From a bacterium (GTDB taxonomy: Bacteria; Zixibacteria; MSB-5A5; WJJR01): DNA of 36,870 nt. Every line of letters starts with the position of its first letter. Positions within the stretch are counted from its first letter, which is position 1. A program made the translations under genes and the position numbers. The stretch is taken from positions 1 to 36,870 of the forward strand of contig JAKAKI010000076.1 of the NCBI GenBank assembly GCA_021813505.1, in the 5' to 3' direction. A model generated the notes under the pieces. It saw nothing but the letters and a program-made list of their open reading frames with translations. It ran no database searches and was not told where the DNA came from. Positions 1-8,390 of this stretch are shown here, in pieces.

Positions 1-2
1 AC

Positions 3-1016
3 AACATGTTTGCCGGTACCGCCTATGGACATCCGGATGATGGGCTTCCCGCCAGCGTGAAATCGATCACGCTCGATGATGTGAAGAATTTCTATAAGAC
101 AAACTTCACCGCCGGCAACGTGGTCGTTGGGATCGGCGGCGCGTTCGATCCGGCACTGGTTGCACGCCTGACCACCGCCCTGGGGACACTGCCGCCCGGC
201 GCACCAGCGCCAATGGCAAAGCCCGCTGCCAGGATGCCGGTGGGCAAGGAGGTTGTCATCGTCGATAAGGACGTGAAGTCGACCGCGATCAGTATCGGAT
301 ACCCGATCGACCTCAAGCGCGGCGACCGCGATTACTACGCGCTGTGGATTGCGAATTCGTGGCTGGGTGAACACCGGAACTCGTCGAGCCATCTGTACAA
401 CGTGATTCGCGAGAAGCGCGGGATGAATTACGGCGATTACTCGTACATCGAGTTCTATCCCAACGCGTGGCGGCATCAATTCCCGCCGCCCAATTCACCG
501 TTGCGCCAACAGTTCTTTGAGATCTGGCTGCGCCCGGTCACCAATGATGCCGCGCATTTTGCCCTGAGGGCGGCGCTGCGCGAGTTGCAGAATCTGGTGG
601 ACAAGGGGATGTCGCAGGAGGAATTCAACCTGACGCGGACCTTCGTCAAGAAGTACGTCAAGCATTACGCGCCCACCACCGATCTGCGGCTGGGATACAA
701 GATCGATGACGCCTTCTACGGCATCCCCGATCATCTGAAAACCGCCGAGGAGTTGTTCGACAAGCTGACGCTGGACGACGTGAACAAGGCGATCAAGAAG
801 TACTTGCAGACATCGAATCTGAGAATCGCAATGATCGCGAAAGACGCGGCGACGCTCAAGCAAGCGCTGGCCAGCGATGCGCCCAGCCCGATGACTTACG
901 CGACACCAAAGCCACCGGAAGTGCTGGAGGAGGACAAGGTCATTTCCGTCTATCCTCTCAAGATCAGCGCCGACAAGGTCACGATCGTCCCGGTGGACAG
1001 CACGTTTATGCGGTAA
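3..1016 (+). CDS. M16 (insulinase-like) metallopeptidase, C-terminal part
   Basis: The reading frame is open from the window edge, so the gene begins upstream and about 337 C-terminal residues are visible. The protein resembles the C-terminal half of M16 peptidases such as the processing-peptidase/pitrilysin-like family. It has a short inter-domain stretch (DDVKNFYKTNF) followed by a second M16 fold with the family-typical SSSHLYNVIREKRGMNYGDYS region and a closing LTLDDVNKAIKKYL helix. The zinc-binding HxxEH motif is not in the visible part and should lie upstream if this is an active subunit. M16 proteins of this length in Gram-negatives are usually periplasmic, but the signal peptide would also be outside the window. 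A strong hairpin terminator follows the stop codon. The family call is well supported; whether it is the active or the inactive partner cannot be seen. Confidence 0.85.
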   Translation, partial: NMFAGTAYGHPDDGLPASVKSITLDDVKNFYKTNFTAGNVVVGIGGAFDPALVARLTTALGTLPPGAPAPMAKPAARMPVGKEVVIVDKDVKSTAISIGYPIDLKRGDRDYYALWIANSWLGEHRNSSSHLYNVIREKRGMNYGDYSYIEFYPNAWRHQFPPPNSPLRQQFFEIWLRPVTNDAAHFALRAALRELQNLVDKGMSQEEFNLTRTFVKKYVKHYAPTTDLRLGYKIDDAFYGIPDHLKTAEELFDKLTLDDVNKAIKKYLQTSNLRIAMIAKDAATLKQALASDAPSPMTYATPKPPEVLEEDKVISVYPLKISADKVTIVPVDSTFMR

Positions 1017-1040
1017 GCACTCGACTACAGTAGCTACGCC

Positions 1041-1080
1041 AATCGGCCAGCGGAATCACGCCGCTGGCCGATTTGATTTT
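1041..1080 (+). terminator. Rho-independent terminator of the M16 peptidase gene
   Basis: A perfect 13-bp stem (1041-1053 with 1061-1073) has a 7-nt loop and is followed by TGATTTT. It lies 24 bp after the stop codon. Confidence 0.8.
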
Positions 1081-1095
1081 AGGCTGGTTGGCGGT

Positions 1096-1165
1096 GGGAG
1101 GGCGAGGCTCCTGCCGAGCCATGTTTCCGCGCGGAAAAGAGGCTCGGCAGGAGCCTCGCCCTCCC
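1096..1165. repeat. Palindromic repeat family A, copy 1
   Basis: Two 25-bp arms (1096-1120 and 1141-1165) form a perfect inverted repeat around a 20-nt loop. Each arm also holds a small internal hairpin (GGCTC / GAGCC). The loop contains the palindrome TTTCCGCGCGGAAA. Related copies lie at 24674, 26416 and 33262. This copy and the one at 33262 carry T:A at the variable arm position. Confidence 0.9.
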
Positions 1166-1194
1166 GGCTTTGCGATTGCGAATACACCTCCGAC

Positions 1195-1262
1195 GTCATT
1201 CCCGCGAAAGCGGGAATCCAGAGACACACCGTCGACTGGATTCCCGCTTTCGCGGGAGAGAC
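1195..1262. repeat. Palindromic repeat family B, REPIN-like inverted pair
   Basis: A 27-bp unit beginning GTCATTCCCGCG (1195-1221) is followed after 14 bp by its inverted copy (1236-1262), with two differences. Each unit is itself a hairpin (CCCGC / GCGGG). This repeat type is widespread in bacterial genomes. Further copies are at 12375, 12505 and 12905. Confidence 0.85.
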
Positions 1263-1340
1263 GGAGGGGGTGCGTTGCGCAGAGGGTGAGAGTTCTCTCC
1301 CAGTTCTTTCGCACAGTCGTTCACTTTCACGGCAGACTGC

Positions 1341-1427
1341 CCCCTCTCCCTTTGGGAGAGGGCTGGGGTGAGGGCGTTCCCGCGCGGCTGCGCCCTCACC
1401 CCCGTCCCCAAAAACGGGAGAGGGGGG
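1341..1427. repeat. Inverted repeat family C (CCCTCTCCC / GGTGAGGGCG type)
   Basis: The left arm (about 1341-1376) contains a CCCTCTCCC...GGGAGAGGG hairpin followed by GGGGTGAGGGCG. The right arm (about 1391-1427) is an imperfect inverted copy. Only one copy is seen in this window. It belongs to a style of intergenic repeat common in GC-rich bacteria. Confidence 0.7.
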
Positions 1428-1491
1428 AAGAAATCGCTCGAGCCCATGTCTGCGGTCTGTACTGACGTGCCCGTTTGTGCCCCATTGCGGA

Positions 1492-1512
1492 CAAGGGGCT
1501 TTCAGCCCCTTG
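1492..1512. repeat. Short palindromic repeat family D, copy 1
   Basis: CAAGGGGCT, a 3-nt loop and AGCCCCTTG form a perfect 9-bp hairpin, preceded by GGA. The same hairpin occurs at 26571 and 26914, and a single arm at 26628. Confidence 0.75.
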
Positions 1513-1556
1513 CCGTCGTGTTGCAGCTGAGTGCATCGGAATGATTGCTGCGGACC

Positions 1557-1578
1557 AAAAAGGTGGGCGGAGCCCACC
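1557..1578 (-). terminator. Rho-independent terminator of the oxidoreductase gene
   Basis: On the minus strand GGTGGGC-TCC-GCCCACC is followed directly by TTTTT. The hairpin starts immediately after the TAG stop of the gene ending at 1579. Confidence 0.8.
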
Positions 1579-2223
1579 CTATTTTTGCAGCAGCTTGAAC
1601 GCGTGGCTCCAACTGTTGGTGAGCACCCCGTGGATGACCCAGACCATGCACATCGGTTCGAGATAGCGGCTCGATTCGATGCTGCCGGAATCCACGATTC
1701 CCCAACCGAAGTCGCGGAGAATCTGCCCGACTGTTTTCTTGGCGTCGGCGTCGTTACCGCAGATGAACATGTCGGGCGGCCCGCCGGGGAAATCCGGTTT
1801 GAACATCCAAGCATTGCCGACAGTGTTAAACGCCTTCACAACGTGCGCACCCGGCAGAATTCTCTGGATGCGTTCGCCCAATGAATCGGTGGTGCCGACA
1901 AACAGCTTCGGCGGCATTCCTCCCGAAAAATCGAGCGGGTTGGTTGTGTCGATCACGATTTTGCCTTTGAACGCCGCCGCGCCAACTGACTTGAGGATGT
2001 CCTCAGTCGCGGTTCCCAGAGTGGCCAGCACGACCACATCGCCAAACTGCGCCGCCTCGGCGAAAGTGCCGACCGACGCTTTGGCACCGGTCTCCCTCGC
2101 CCAGGCCACCGCCTTCTCATTGGTCTTGCTGCGCGAACCCATTTTGACGTCGTGGCCAAGCTTCGCAAATCCTGTCCCCAGCGCACGTCCGACGTCCCCT
2201 GTACCCAGTATGCCGACTTTCAT
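1579..2223 (-). CDS. NADPH-dependent F420 reductase-like oxidoreductase
   Basis: A 214-residue protein with an N-terminal Rossmann fold. The nucleotide-binding signature GILGTGDVGRALG is at residues 4-16, followed by GSRS around residue 30, which favours NADP. It matches the COG2085/F420-dependent NADP oxidoreductase family in length and in the DTTNPLDFSGG and VKAFNTVG blocks. The true substrate could be F420 or another small hydride carrier, because many bacterial members are uncharacterised and no F420 biosynthesis gene is visible here. The start is well fixed: GAGGAGG lies 8 bases before the ATG. The gene is a single unit with its own terminator and is divergent from the restriction gene to its right. 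Confidence 0.8.
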   Translation of the reverse strand: MKVGILGTGDVGRALGTGFAKLGHDVKMGSRSKTNEKAVAWARETGAKASVGTFAEAAQFGDVVVLATLGTATEDILKSVGAAAFKGKIVIDTTNPLDFSGGMPPKLFVGTTDSLGERIQRILPGAHVVKAFNTVGNAWMFKPDFPGGPPDMFICGNDADAKKTVGQILRDFGWGIVDSGSIESSRYLEPMCMVWVIHGVLTNSWSHAFKLLQK

Positions 2224-2470
2224 ATGCCAATCCTCCTCGTGAGTCTGTGTGAAACTGACGGAGGGTTAAACCGAGGTGGAGGGCCATCGGTTCCCACGGC
2301 ATGGGACAAGTACGATCGCCCATTCCCGTGCAATGGCTTCTCCTCCGACCGCGCTGTCATGCTACAAGAAATCGCATTAACAGAGCGAAATCACGCTATG
2401 TGCACATGGGCGGCAGTTTGGTATATTGAAACAGCCAAACGGAATTGAACCGACTTCGTACGAGACCGAT

Positions 2471-3238
2471 ATGACAGAAGACAAGCGTAGCCAGGTAGAG
2501 TCATTGATCCGCGCAATCCCGGAATTGACGGCTGGGCAGTTGCATTGGCTCGATCGAATGGTTAGGGTATTCGCCGCAAAACACCATTTCGAATCATTGG
2601 CCTCCAACATGTTCAATCCAGAGACCCTCCAGAACTTTGGGGACGCAATGCGAGTACATCATAGCTTTTCGGCAGAGCCCTTTACGAAAGACAAGTTCGA
2701 GTACGTCCTTGTATCCGTCCTCAAACTCAGCGGGCAGACCGCAGAACTTGCCAAGAAGGGCAACCCTGGACACGATGCGACTATCAATGACCTTCGCGTA
2801 TCGCTAAAGACGCAAGCGGACAGCGGGATTAAGGAAGACGAGATCTGGATGAGCAAATTCATGGAGCTTGGCAAAGGGAAATGGGGAAGCAGAATCCAGG
2901 ATCTTGAAGGTCTGCGAGATCAGTTCCTGGAACATCTCGAGCACTATGAGAGAATTCTGAGTCTTCGAGCATTGGCGAAAGCTCCTGAATGGAAGTACGA
3001 ACTCGTCGAGATTCCCAAAGCGCTGCTACTGATGGCGAGAGAGGGCACGTTGGAGGTGATGAGGAAGAGTACACAGTCTCCAAAACCAGGCTACTGCCAT
3101 GTTTCGGATAAGAAGGGGAATCTGCTCTTCGATCTCTACTTCGATGCGGGGTCTGAACGAAAATTGCAGATAAAGAAGCTGAAGAAGTCTCTCTGTCGCG
3201 TCCACGCCACGTGGGAGTTCATCATCCCATCGGAATGA
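2471..3238 (+). CDS. Probable type II restriction endonuclease
   Basis: A 255-residue protein of no named family that I can recognise. Context and motif point to a restriction enzyme. A candidate PD-(D/E)xK-like core is HDATINDLRVSLKTQ (residues 101-115, D102 and K113), with Ser in place of the usual acidic residue before LK. It is followed by WMSKFMELGKGKW, a block of the sort seen near the active site of several type II enzymes. It converges on, and overlaps by 17 bp, a DNA methyltransferase gene, as expected for an R-M pair. I chose ATG 2471; a TTG at 2426 in the same frame is less likely. No strong ribosome site is visible. The final part (residues about 205-255) is a compact beta-rich segment. 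The endonuclease call is inference from neighbour and motif; the cleavage site is unknown. Confidence 0.5.
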   Translation: MTEDKRSQVESLIRAIPELTAGQLHWLDRMVRVFAAKHHFESLASNMFNPETLQNFGDAMRVHHSFSAEPFTKDKFEYVLVSVLKLSGQTAELAKKGNPGHDATINDLRVSLKTQADSGIKEDEIWMSKFMELGKGKWGSRIQDLEGLRDQFLEHLEHYERILSLRALAKAPEWKYELVEIPKALLLMAREGTLEVMRKSTQSPKPGYCHVSDKKGNLLFDLYFDAGSERKLQIKKLKKSLCRVHATWEFIIPSE

Positions 3239-4103
3239 GCGCCCTCTGAACGGCAGAAGCACGTTTCCGCGCGATCTTGATATACTCGCTGTTCAGTTCG
3301 ATTCCAACGCACCTTCGCCCGAGCTCACCAGCAACAGTGCCTACAGTGCCTGCGCCGTAGAAGGGGTCGAGAACAACGTCACCTGCACGACTTCCCGCTA
3401 GAATGCAGGGACGCACCAGTGCGGGCGGGAAAACCGCAAAATGCGCCTCAGCAAAAGGTTCCGTATTGATCGACCACACCGTTCTCTTATTCTTGAGACC
3501 GTTGCCGTTTGAAGTTCGCTCGCGGATTGCATCCTGATTGAAAGAGTAGCGTTCGGACTTGGAAAAGAGAAAGAGGTATTCGTGCGCGACCGTGAAGCGG
3601 TCCTTTACACTCTCCGGCTGGCAATTAGGTTTGTACCAGATTATGTCGTTCCGTAGATACCACCCGTCTCGCTGACATGCCAGCGCCAGCAGCCACGCCA
3701 CCCCGATCAGATCTTTCTTCTTCAGGCCTGGAGGTGTTGGAGGACGATAAGACATGGCACGACCCCTGTTCTTGTCATCTTCGTCGCGCCACTTCCTGCC
3801 CCCTGACGTGTATGTGTTGCCAATGTTGAGCCAAAATGTCCCGTCGGGACTCAGAACCCTGCGAACCTCCCGGAATACATCTACGAGCGCTTCAAGGTAC
3901 TCATCTAGGCTCGCTTCCGCTCCTATCTGGCCACTGACTTTGTAATCCCTGACCCCCCAGTACGGAGGAGATGTGACAACACACTGAACTGAGCTGTCCG
4001 GTAATCGGCGGATGATCTCCCTAGTGTCTCCATGCAGAATGATCAGCGGATTGTCTTCGGTCGGCCATCCATCCACTTGCCGGTCGGCATTCTGTGATCT
4101 CAT
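3222..4103 (-). CDS. Site-specific DNA methyltransferase, beta class (N4-cytosine or N6-adenine)
   Basis: A 293-residue SAM-dependent DNA amino-methyltransferase. Motif order shows the beta class: the catalytic TSPPYW (residues 44-49) is near the N-terminus and the SAM-binding DPFYGAGT (residues 246-253) is near the C-terminus. An SPPYW form is more common in N4-cytosine enzymes, though N6-adenine is possible. ATG 4103 is preferred because GAGGAG sits just upstream; an in-frame ATG at 4151 lacks such a site. The recognition region between the motifs (roughly residues 95-200, with LRNDIIWYKPN) does not identify a target. It should protect host DNA from the nuclease encoded convergently, with the two stop regions overlapping. 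Confidence 0.9.
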   Translation of the reverse strand: MRSQNADRQVDGWPTEDNPLIILHGDTREIIRRLPDSSVQCVVTSPPYWGVRDYKVSGQIGAEASLDEYLEALVDVFREVRRVLSPDGTFWLNIGNTYTSGGRKWRDEDDKNRGRAMSYRPPTPPGLKKKDLIGVAWLLALACQRDGWYLRNDIIWYKPNCQPESVKDRFTVAHEYLFLFSKSERYSFNQDAIRERTSNGNGLKNKRTVWSINTEPFAEAHFAVFPPALVRPCILAGSRAGDVVLDPFYGAGTVGTVAGELGRRCVGIELNSEYIKIARKRASAVQRALIPMG

Positions 4104-4238
4104 AGAGTGCTCCTCGGGGACTATATTGTCGGGCGGGCTTTGGGCATGCAATCACTTTCTTTTCACGGGGCCGGTTCCGAATTAACCGTTGACGGATCGT
4201 ACCCATTTTTGTCCGTCAGTTCCTGAAAACTCGTGGAT

Positions 4239-7200
4239 TTACGCAATCTCCGGCGCGAGCAACTTGTACATCACCGGTGTGACCAGACGGGTCAGGATGG
4301 TGGAGGTGATCAGGCCGCCGATGATGACCATCGCGAGGGGCGCGTAGAGGGGGGCGCCTTCGAGGACCAGCGGGATCATGCCGCCGATCGCGGTCAGGGT
4401 GGTCAGCAGGATCGGGACAAATCGGATCTCGCCGGCTTCCTGGATCGCGTCGTCGACGCTCTTCCCCTGTTGCCGCAACTGATTCGTGAAGTCGACCAGC
4501 AAAATCGAGTTCTTCACTTCGATTCCCATCAGGGCAATGAAACCGATCATCGCCACGAAGGACAGGGTCTCGCGACCGATCAAAAGCGCCACGATGCCGC
4601 CGATGATGCCCAGCGGGATGACCGAGGCGACAATCAATGTCCCCTTGAACGTCTTGAATTCCAGGATCAGCACCACAAACATTCCGAAGAAAGCGATGAG
4701 AAGGGCCGAACCGAACCCGCCGAAGCTCTCCTGACGGCTTTCGATCTCACCGGCGGCTTGAATCCGGTACCCCTGCGGCAGTTTCATCGCATCGATTTTG
4801 CCCAGCGCCTCTTTGGTCACCCGGTCGACATTGAATCCGGTTTGGACATCGGCCATGACGGTGACCGAACGCACTTGATCATAATGATCGATCTTCGTGG
4901 GGGAGCTTTGGAATTCCTGCGTGGCGACGTGCGCAAGCGGCACATAGCCGGCCGTCATCGATCCGACATAGATCTTGTCCAAAAGATCGAGCGTGGGACG
5001 CTTGTCACGCGGCAGACCGAGCACGATGTCGAATTCGTTGCCGCTTTCCTCGCGGTACTTGCCGACCGCAAGCCCCGCGACACCGAGACGGATCGAGCGC
5101 TGGATATCGACCAGTGGCAGCCCGAGCAGTCCGGCTTTGTCACGGTCGATGGCCAGCCGCAGGTCGGTGCGCGGCGTGGACATTGGATTGGTGAGCGCCA
5201 TCGTGCCTTCGGTGGAGGCAAGGAGTTGCTCCACCTGAGTCGCCAGACTCTTCAGTGTATCCAGATTGTCGCCCAGGATTCTCATAGCGATGGGCGCTTC
5301 CAGCCCCATACCGTTTTCGAATTCTTTAACTTTGATCTTCGCATCCGGATACCGGTCAAAGACGCGGCGCAGACTGTCGAGGTACACCGGCGTGCGATGG
5401 GCGTCGTATTCGTCGATCAAAACAAACAACTCACCAAAATTCGACTTCTCCCCCAGGCTGAGCCGGTTGTAGTACACCTGGGGATTTCCCTTCCCCACAT
5501 TGGTGAAGACGTCCTTGATTCCCGGCTGGCCCAAAAGCGAGGACTCGACAAAGTGCGCGGCCTTGTCGACTTCGGCGACCGAGCTCCCCTCGGGCGCTTC
5601 GATCGACACGATGAACTGCGGAATGCCGGCCTTGGGAAACAGGCTGAACCCAACAACCGGGATTAGCAGCAGGCTCGCCGCAAACAGCGCGGTCGCCAAG
5701 CCGATGGTTTTCCAAGGATGAGCCAGCGACCAATGCAGGATACGGCGGTATGATTTCCGAATCAGCCAGTTGAGTCCCTGCAGTACGCGATTGCCTTCCG
5801 GCTTCTCTTCTTTCTTCAGGATCATGCTGGCGAGAAACGGGATGATCGTCAGCGACACGAGAAGCGAAGCGCCAATCGTGTACAGCACCGATGCCGGCAG
5901 GCTGCGGATGTAGTCGCCGGCGGTACCGGGCAGAAACAAGAGCGGCAGGAAGGCGAACAGCAAAGTCGCTGTGCAGCCGATCACCGCCACGCCGATCTGG
6001 CGCGTGGCTTCGATGGCGGCTTCGCGGCGTGAGTGGCCCTGGCGGATGAAGCGCGAGATGTTCTCGATGACCACGATCGAGTCATCGACCAGGAGACCCA
6101 GGGCCACCACGAAGCCGACAATGCTCAGTTGGTTCAGACTGAAACCGGAGAAGTACAACGCCGCCGTCCCGATCGCCATCGAGAGCGGGATGGAGATCAT
6201 GACGATGATCGACGCGCGCCCTCCCAACGGCAGCAGCGTCAGTATCACCAGGACGATGGCGATGAGAAAATCGGTCTGCAGATGTCCGAGACGGCGGGCG
6301 ACATTGCGCGACTGATCGAATCCGGTGTCGAGTGTGACTCCGGCGGGCAGGTCGCGCTTGAATTCGTCGAACACCTGGTAGATACGGTCGCGGACGGGGA
6401 AAATATTCTGTCCGGCCTGCAGGGTGGCGACAACATAAAGCGCCCGCTTGCCGTTGAACCGCGCTGTGTACGTTTCGTCATCGTGGCCCCATTTGATGTC
6501 GGCGATATCGCGCAGACGGAGAACCGACCCGCCGGCGCTGCCGACAACGGTGGCTCCGATTTGATCCAATGACCGGTAGCGTCCGGAGGTCTCAAGATTG
6601 AACCGGCGCCCGCCGACGTCGACACCACCACCGGAGATGTCGGAATTGTCGCTTTGGATCGCACTCATGACCGCGGTGAGAGGCAGACGCAACGCCGCGA
6701 TTCTTTCCAGATCGAGCGATACCCGCACCTGCGGCATCGGATAACCGACCGCCTCGGCGTTCTTGATGCCGGGCACTTCATCGAGCCGGTCTTTGAGCCG
6801 CTTGGCAGTTTCGTGAAGATCTTTGTAACTGACCGAATCGGAGATGAGCGCGGCCTGTATGATCTTCACATTGGTGGTGCTGAACTTGACAACCTCCAGG
6901 TTCGCCAGTTCCGCCGGCAGCTTGCTGCGGATGGAATTGACCTGGCGAAGAACCGCATCGTGCTTGGTCTCCGCGTTCACTCCGGAGTTGAATTCAATCT
7001 GCACCAGACCAAGCTGGTTTTCGCTGGTGGAGGTGATCTTCTTGATATCTTCCAGTTCCTTCAACGATTTCTCGATGGGGTCGACAATCTGCCGCTCGAT
7101 GTCGTTGGGGCTCCCGCCCGGCAGAACCCCGACCACCATGAACACCGGAATCGGGAACACCGGGTCTTCGGAACGGGGAATGTTGAGGAACGAATTGACA

Positions 7201-7274
7201 CCGAGTCCGATGAGCAGGATGAACAGCACGATCGTGAACCGGTAGTTCTTCACTGAGAATTCTGCGAGTTTCAT
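4239..7274 (-). CDS. RND multidrug-type efflux pump, inner membrane permease
   Basis: A 1011-residue RND transporter, the usual length for the family, with the expected layout of two halves of one plus five transmembrane helices around large periplasmic loops. The N-terminus (SVKNYRFTIVLFILLIGLG) is the first helix. The proton-relay aspartate pair of hydrophobe/drug RND pumps is present as LLVDDSIVVIEN (D397, D398), which separates it from the metal pump at 21580. The second half carries the conserved GIEVKNSILLVDF block. AAGGAG lies 7 bases before the ATG. The gene is the last of a minus-strand set tetR, tolC-like, adaptor, pump, with 42 bp between adaptor stop and pump start. The substrate cannot be read from sequence. 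Confidence 0.92.
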   Translation of the reverse strand: MKLAEFSVKNYRFTIVLFILLIGLGVNSFLNIPRSEDPVFPIPVFMVVGVLPGGSPNDIERQIVDPIEKSLKELEDIKKITSTSENQLGLVQIEFNSGVNAETKHDAVLRQVNSIRSKLPAELANLEVVKFSTTNVKIIQAALISDSVSYKDLHETAKRLKDRLDEVPGIKNAEAVGYPMPQVRVSLDLERIAALRLPLTAVMSAIQSDNSDISGGGVDVGGRRFNLETSGRYRSLDQIGATVVGSAGGSVLRLRDIADIKWGHDDETYTARFNGKRALYVVATLQAGQNIFPVRDRIYQVFDEFKRDLPAGVTLDTGFDQSRNVARRLGHLQTDFLIAIVLVILTLLPLGGRASIIVMISIPLSMAIGTAALYFSGFSLNQLSIVGFVVALGLLVDDSIVVIENISRFIRQGHSRREAAIEATRQIGVAVIGCTATLLFAFLPLLFLPGTAGDYIRSLPASVLYTIGASLLVSLTIIPFLASMILKKEEKPEGNRVLQGLNWLIRKSYRRILHWSLAHPWKTIGLATALFAASLLLIPVVGFSLFPKAGIPQFIVSIEAPEGSSVAEVDKAAHFVESSLLGQPGIKDVFTNVGKGNPQVYYNRLSLGEKSNFGELFVLIDEYDAHRTPVYLDSLRRVFDRYPDAKIKVKEFENGMGLEAPIAMRILGDNLDTLKSLATQVEQLLASTEGTMALTNPMSTPRTDLRLAIDRDKAGLLGLPLVDIQRSIRLGVAGLAVGKYREESGNEFDIVLGLPRDKRPTLDLLDKIYVGSMTAGYVPLAHVATQEFQSSPTKIDHYDQVRSVTVMADVQTGFNVDRVTKEALGKIDAMKLPQGYRIQAAGEIESRQESFGGFGSALLIAFFGMFVVLILEFKTFKGTLIVASVIPLGIIGGIVALLIGRETLSFVAMIGFIALMGIEVKNSILLVDFTNQLRQQGKSVDDAIQEAGEIRFVPILLTTLTAIGGMIPLVLEGAPLYAPLAMVIIGGLITSTILTRLVTPVMYKLLAPEIA

Positions 7275-7316
7275 ATCAATGCTCCTTCTCGGAGTCGGTG
7301 ATCCGGTTTCGTGACC

Positions 7317-8378
7317 TTATTTCACGATCGCAATGGGTGCGCCGTCGGACAGTTTGGTTGCTCCGGCGGTGATGACGGACGTGATATCGCCGAGCCGTTC
7401 GCTGAGACCTGCCTTGCCATCGCGTAGATAGGTGATTGAGACTTGAACGCGGCGGGCGGCGGCGCCATCGGGCGTGGGCGTGAAGACATAGCCGCGTGAG
7501 CCGTCGGCGCCAATCAGCGCCTCGACCGGCACCAGCGTGGACGAAATATCGGACGACGGCACGATCAGGACCTTGCCGATCAGTCCGGTCATCGCCTGGC
7601 GGATTTCAGAATCGAGTCTGATCTCCACTTCATAGGTGCCATTCATCGGATTCGGCGCTGCAGCGATCTCAGAGACACTGCCGTTCAGAGTCTGGCCCGG
7701 AATCGCATCGAGGAGAATCGCGGCCGTGTCGCCGAGGTGGAGACGAACCGCATCACGATCAGCCAGGGCAGTACGAATAACCCAACCCTTGTCGTACGAC
7801 GCCATCACCAGGACCGGGCTTCCCGACGCGACCTGTTCGTGGACATTCGCCAGACGCTTCAACACCCGGCCATCAGAGGTTGCGATGATTTGCGCGTATT
7901 GACGGTTGAACTGCGCGGCGTCCAGTCCCGCCCTGGCAACCTCCCACGCGGTGGTGGCGTTCTGCAGCTGTTCGAGCGTGGCGACGGAATCCGCGAAGAG
8001 GTTCTTGACCCTCTTGAGATCACGATCCGCCTTGTCGAATCCATTGAGCGCCTGAGTGAGCTGAGCGTCGATTTCGGTCAGACTCAGACTGGCGAGCAAC
8101 TGTCCCTTGCGGACTTCCTGGCCCTCATCGACCAGCATCTTGTCCACGATCCCGCCGATCTTGAAAGACAAGTGGAGTTCCTGCTTGGCTTCCATCCGGC
8201 CAACGGCGTGAATCGGAATGCCGGCGTTGGTGCGCTCGACGGGCGCCAGCCGCACATACGTTGGGGACACAGACGGTGTCTTGTTCTCGGCCGCATTCGG
8301 ACCCGAACCGCAACCCGCGAGCATCAGAGTGGCTGCACTGGCGGCGAGCAGCATCAGTTTCGAAAGTGTGTTTTGCAT
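7317..8378 (-). CDS. RND efflux periplasmic adaptor (membrane fusion protein), lipoprotein
   Basis: A 353-residue adaptor that would link the inner-membrane pump to the TolC-like channel. It is a lipoprotein: MLAGC places the lipidated cysteine at residue 23. After it come the split biotinyl-lipoyl domain (FKIGGIVDKMLVDEGQEVRKGQLLASL and the later QIIATSDGRVLKRL), an alpha hairpin between about residues 105 and 155, and the beta-barrel and membrane-proximal regions. AGGAG lies 8 bases before the ATG, and only 12 bp separate it from the tolC-like stop, so the genes are probably co-transcribed and translationally close. Confidence 0.9.
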   Translation of the reverse strand: MQNTLSKLMLLAASAATLMLAGCGSGPNAAENKTPSVSPTYVRLAPVERTNAGIPIHAVGRMEAKQELHLSFKIGGIVDKMLVDEGQEVRKGQLLASLSLTEIDAQLTQALNGFDKADRDLKRVKNLFADSVATLEQLQNATTAWEVARAGLDAAQFNRQYAQIIATSDGRVLKRLANVHEQVASGSPVLVMASYDKGWVIRTALADRDAVRLHLGDTAAILLDAIPGQTLNGSVSEIAAAPNPMNGTYEVEIRLDSEIRQAMTGLIGKVLIVPSSDISSTLVPVEALIGADGSRGYVFTPTPDGAAARRVQVSITYLRDGKAGLSERLGDITSVITAGATKLSDGAPIAIVK

Positions 8379-8390
8379 GGCGTTTCTCCT

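Larger units (their letters stand above)
1017..1578. other. Gene-free gap filled with repeats
   Basis: The 560 bp between the M16 gene and the oxidoreductase contain no credible gene. Working left to right they hold a terminator (1041), repeat A1 (1096), repeat pair B1 (1195), repeat C (1341), repeat D1 (1492) and the terminator of the minus-strand gene (1557). Open frames across this stretch are translations of the palindromes. Confidence 0.75.

Noticed and set aside
1056-1814. Several overlapping frames of 60-250 codons in the gap and over the oxidoreductase 3' end
   Set aside because: They translate the palindromic repeats (VSPAKAGIQ, GEAPAEP and similar) and carry no domain.
4233-5666. 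A 477-codon plus-strand open frame rich in His, Asp and Gln
   Set aside because: It is antisense to the RND pump gene, which has clear family motifs; the composition is that of a shadow frame in GC-rich DNA.
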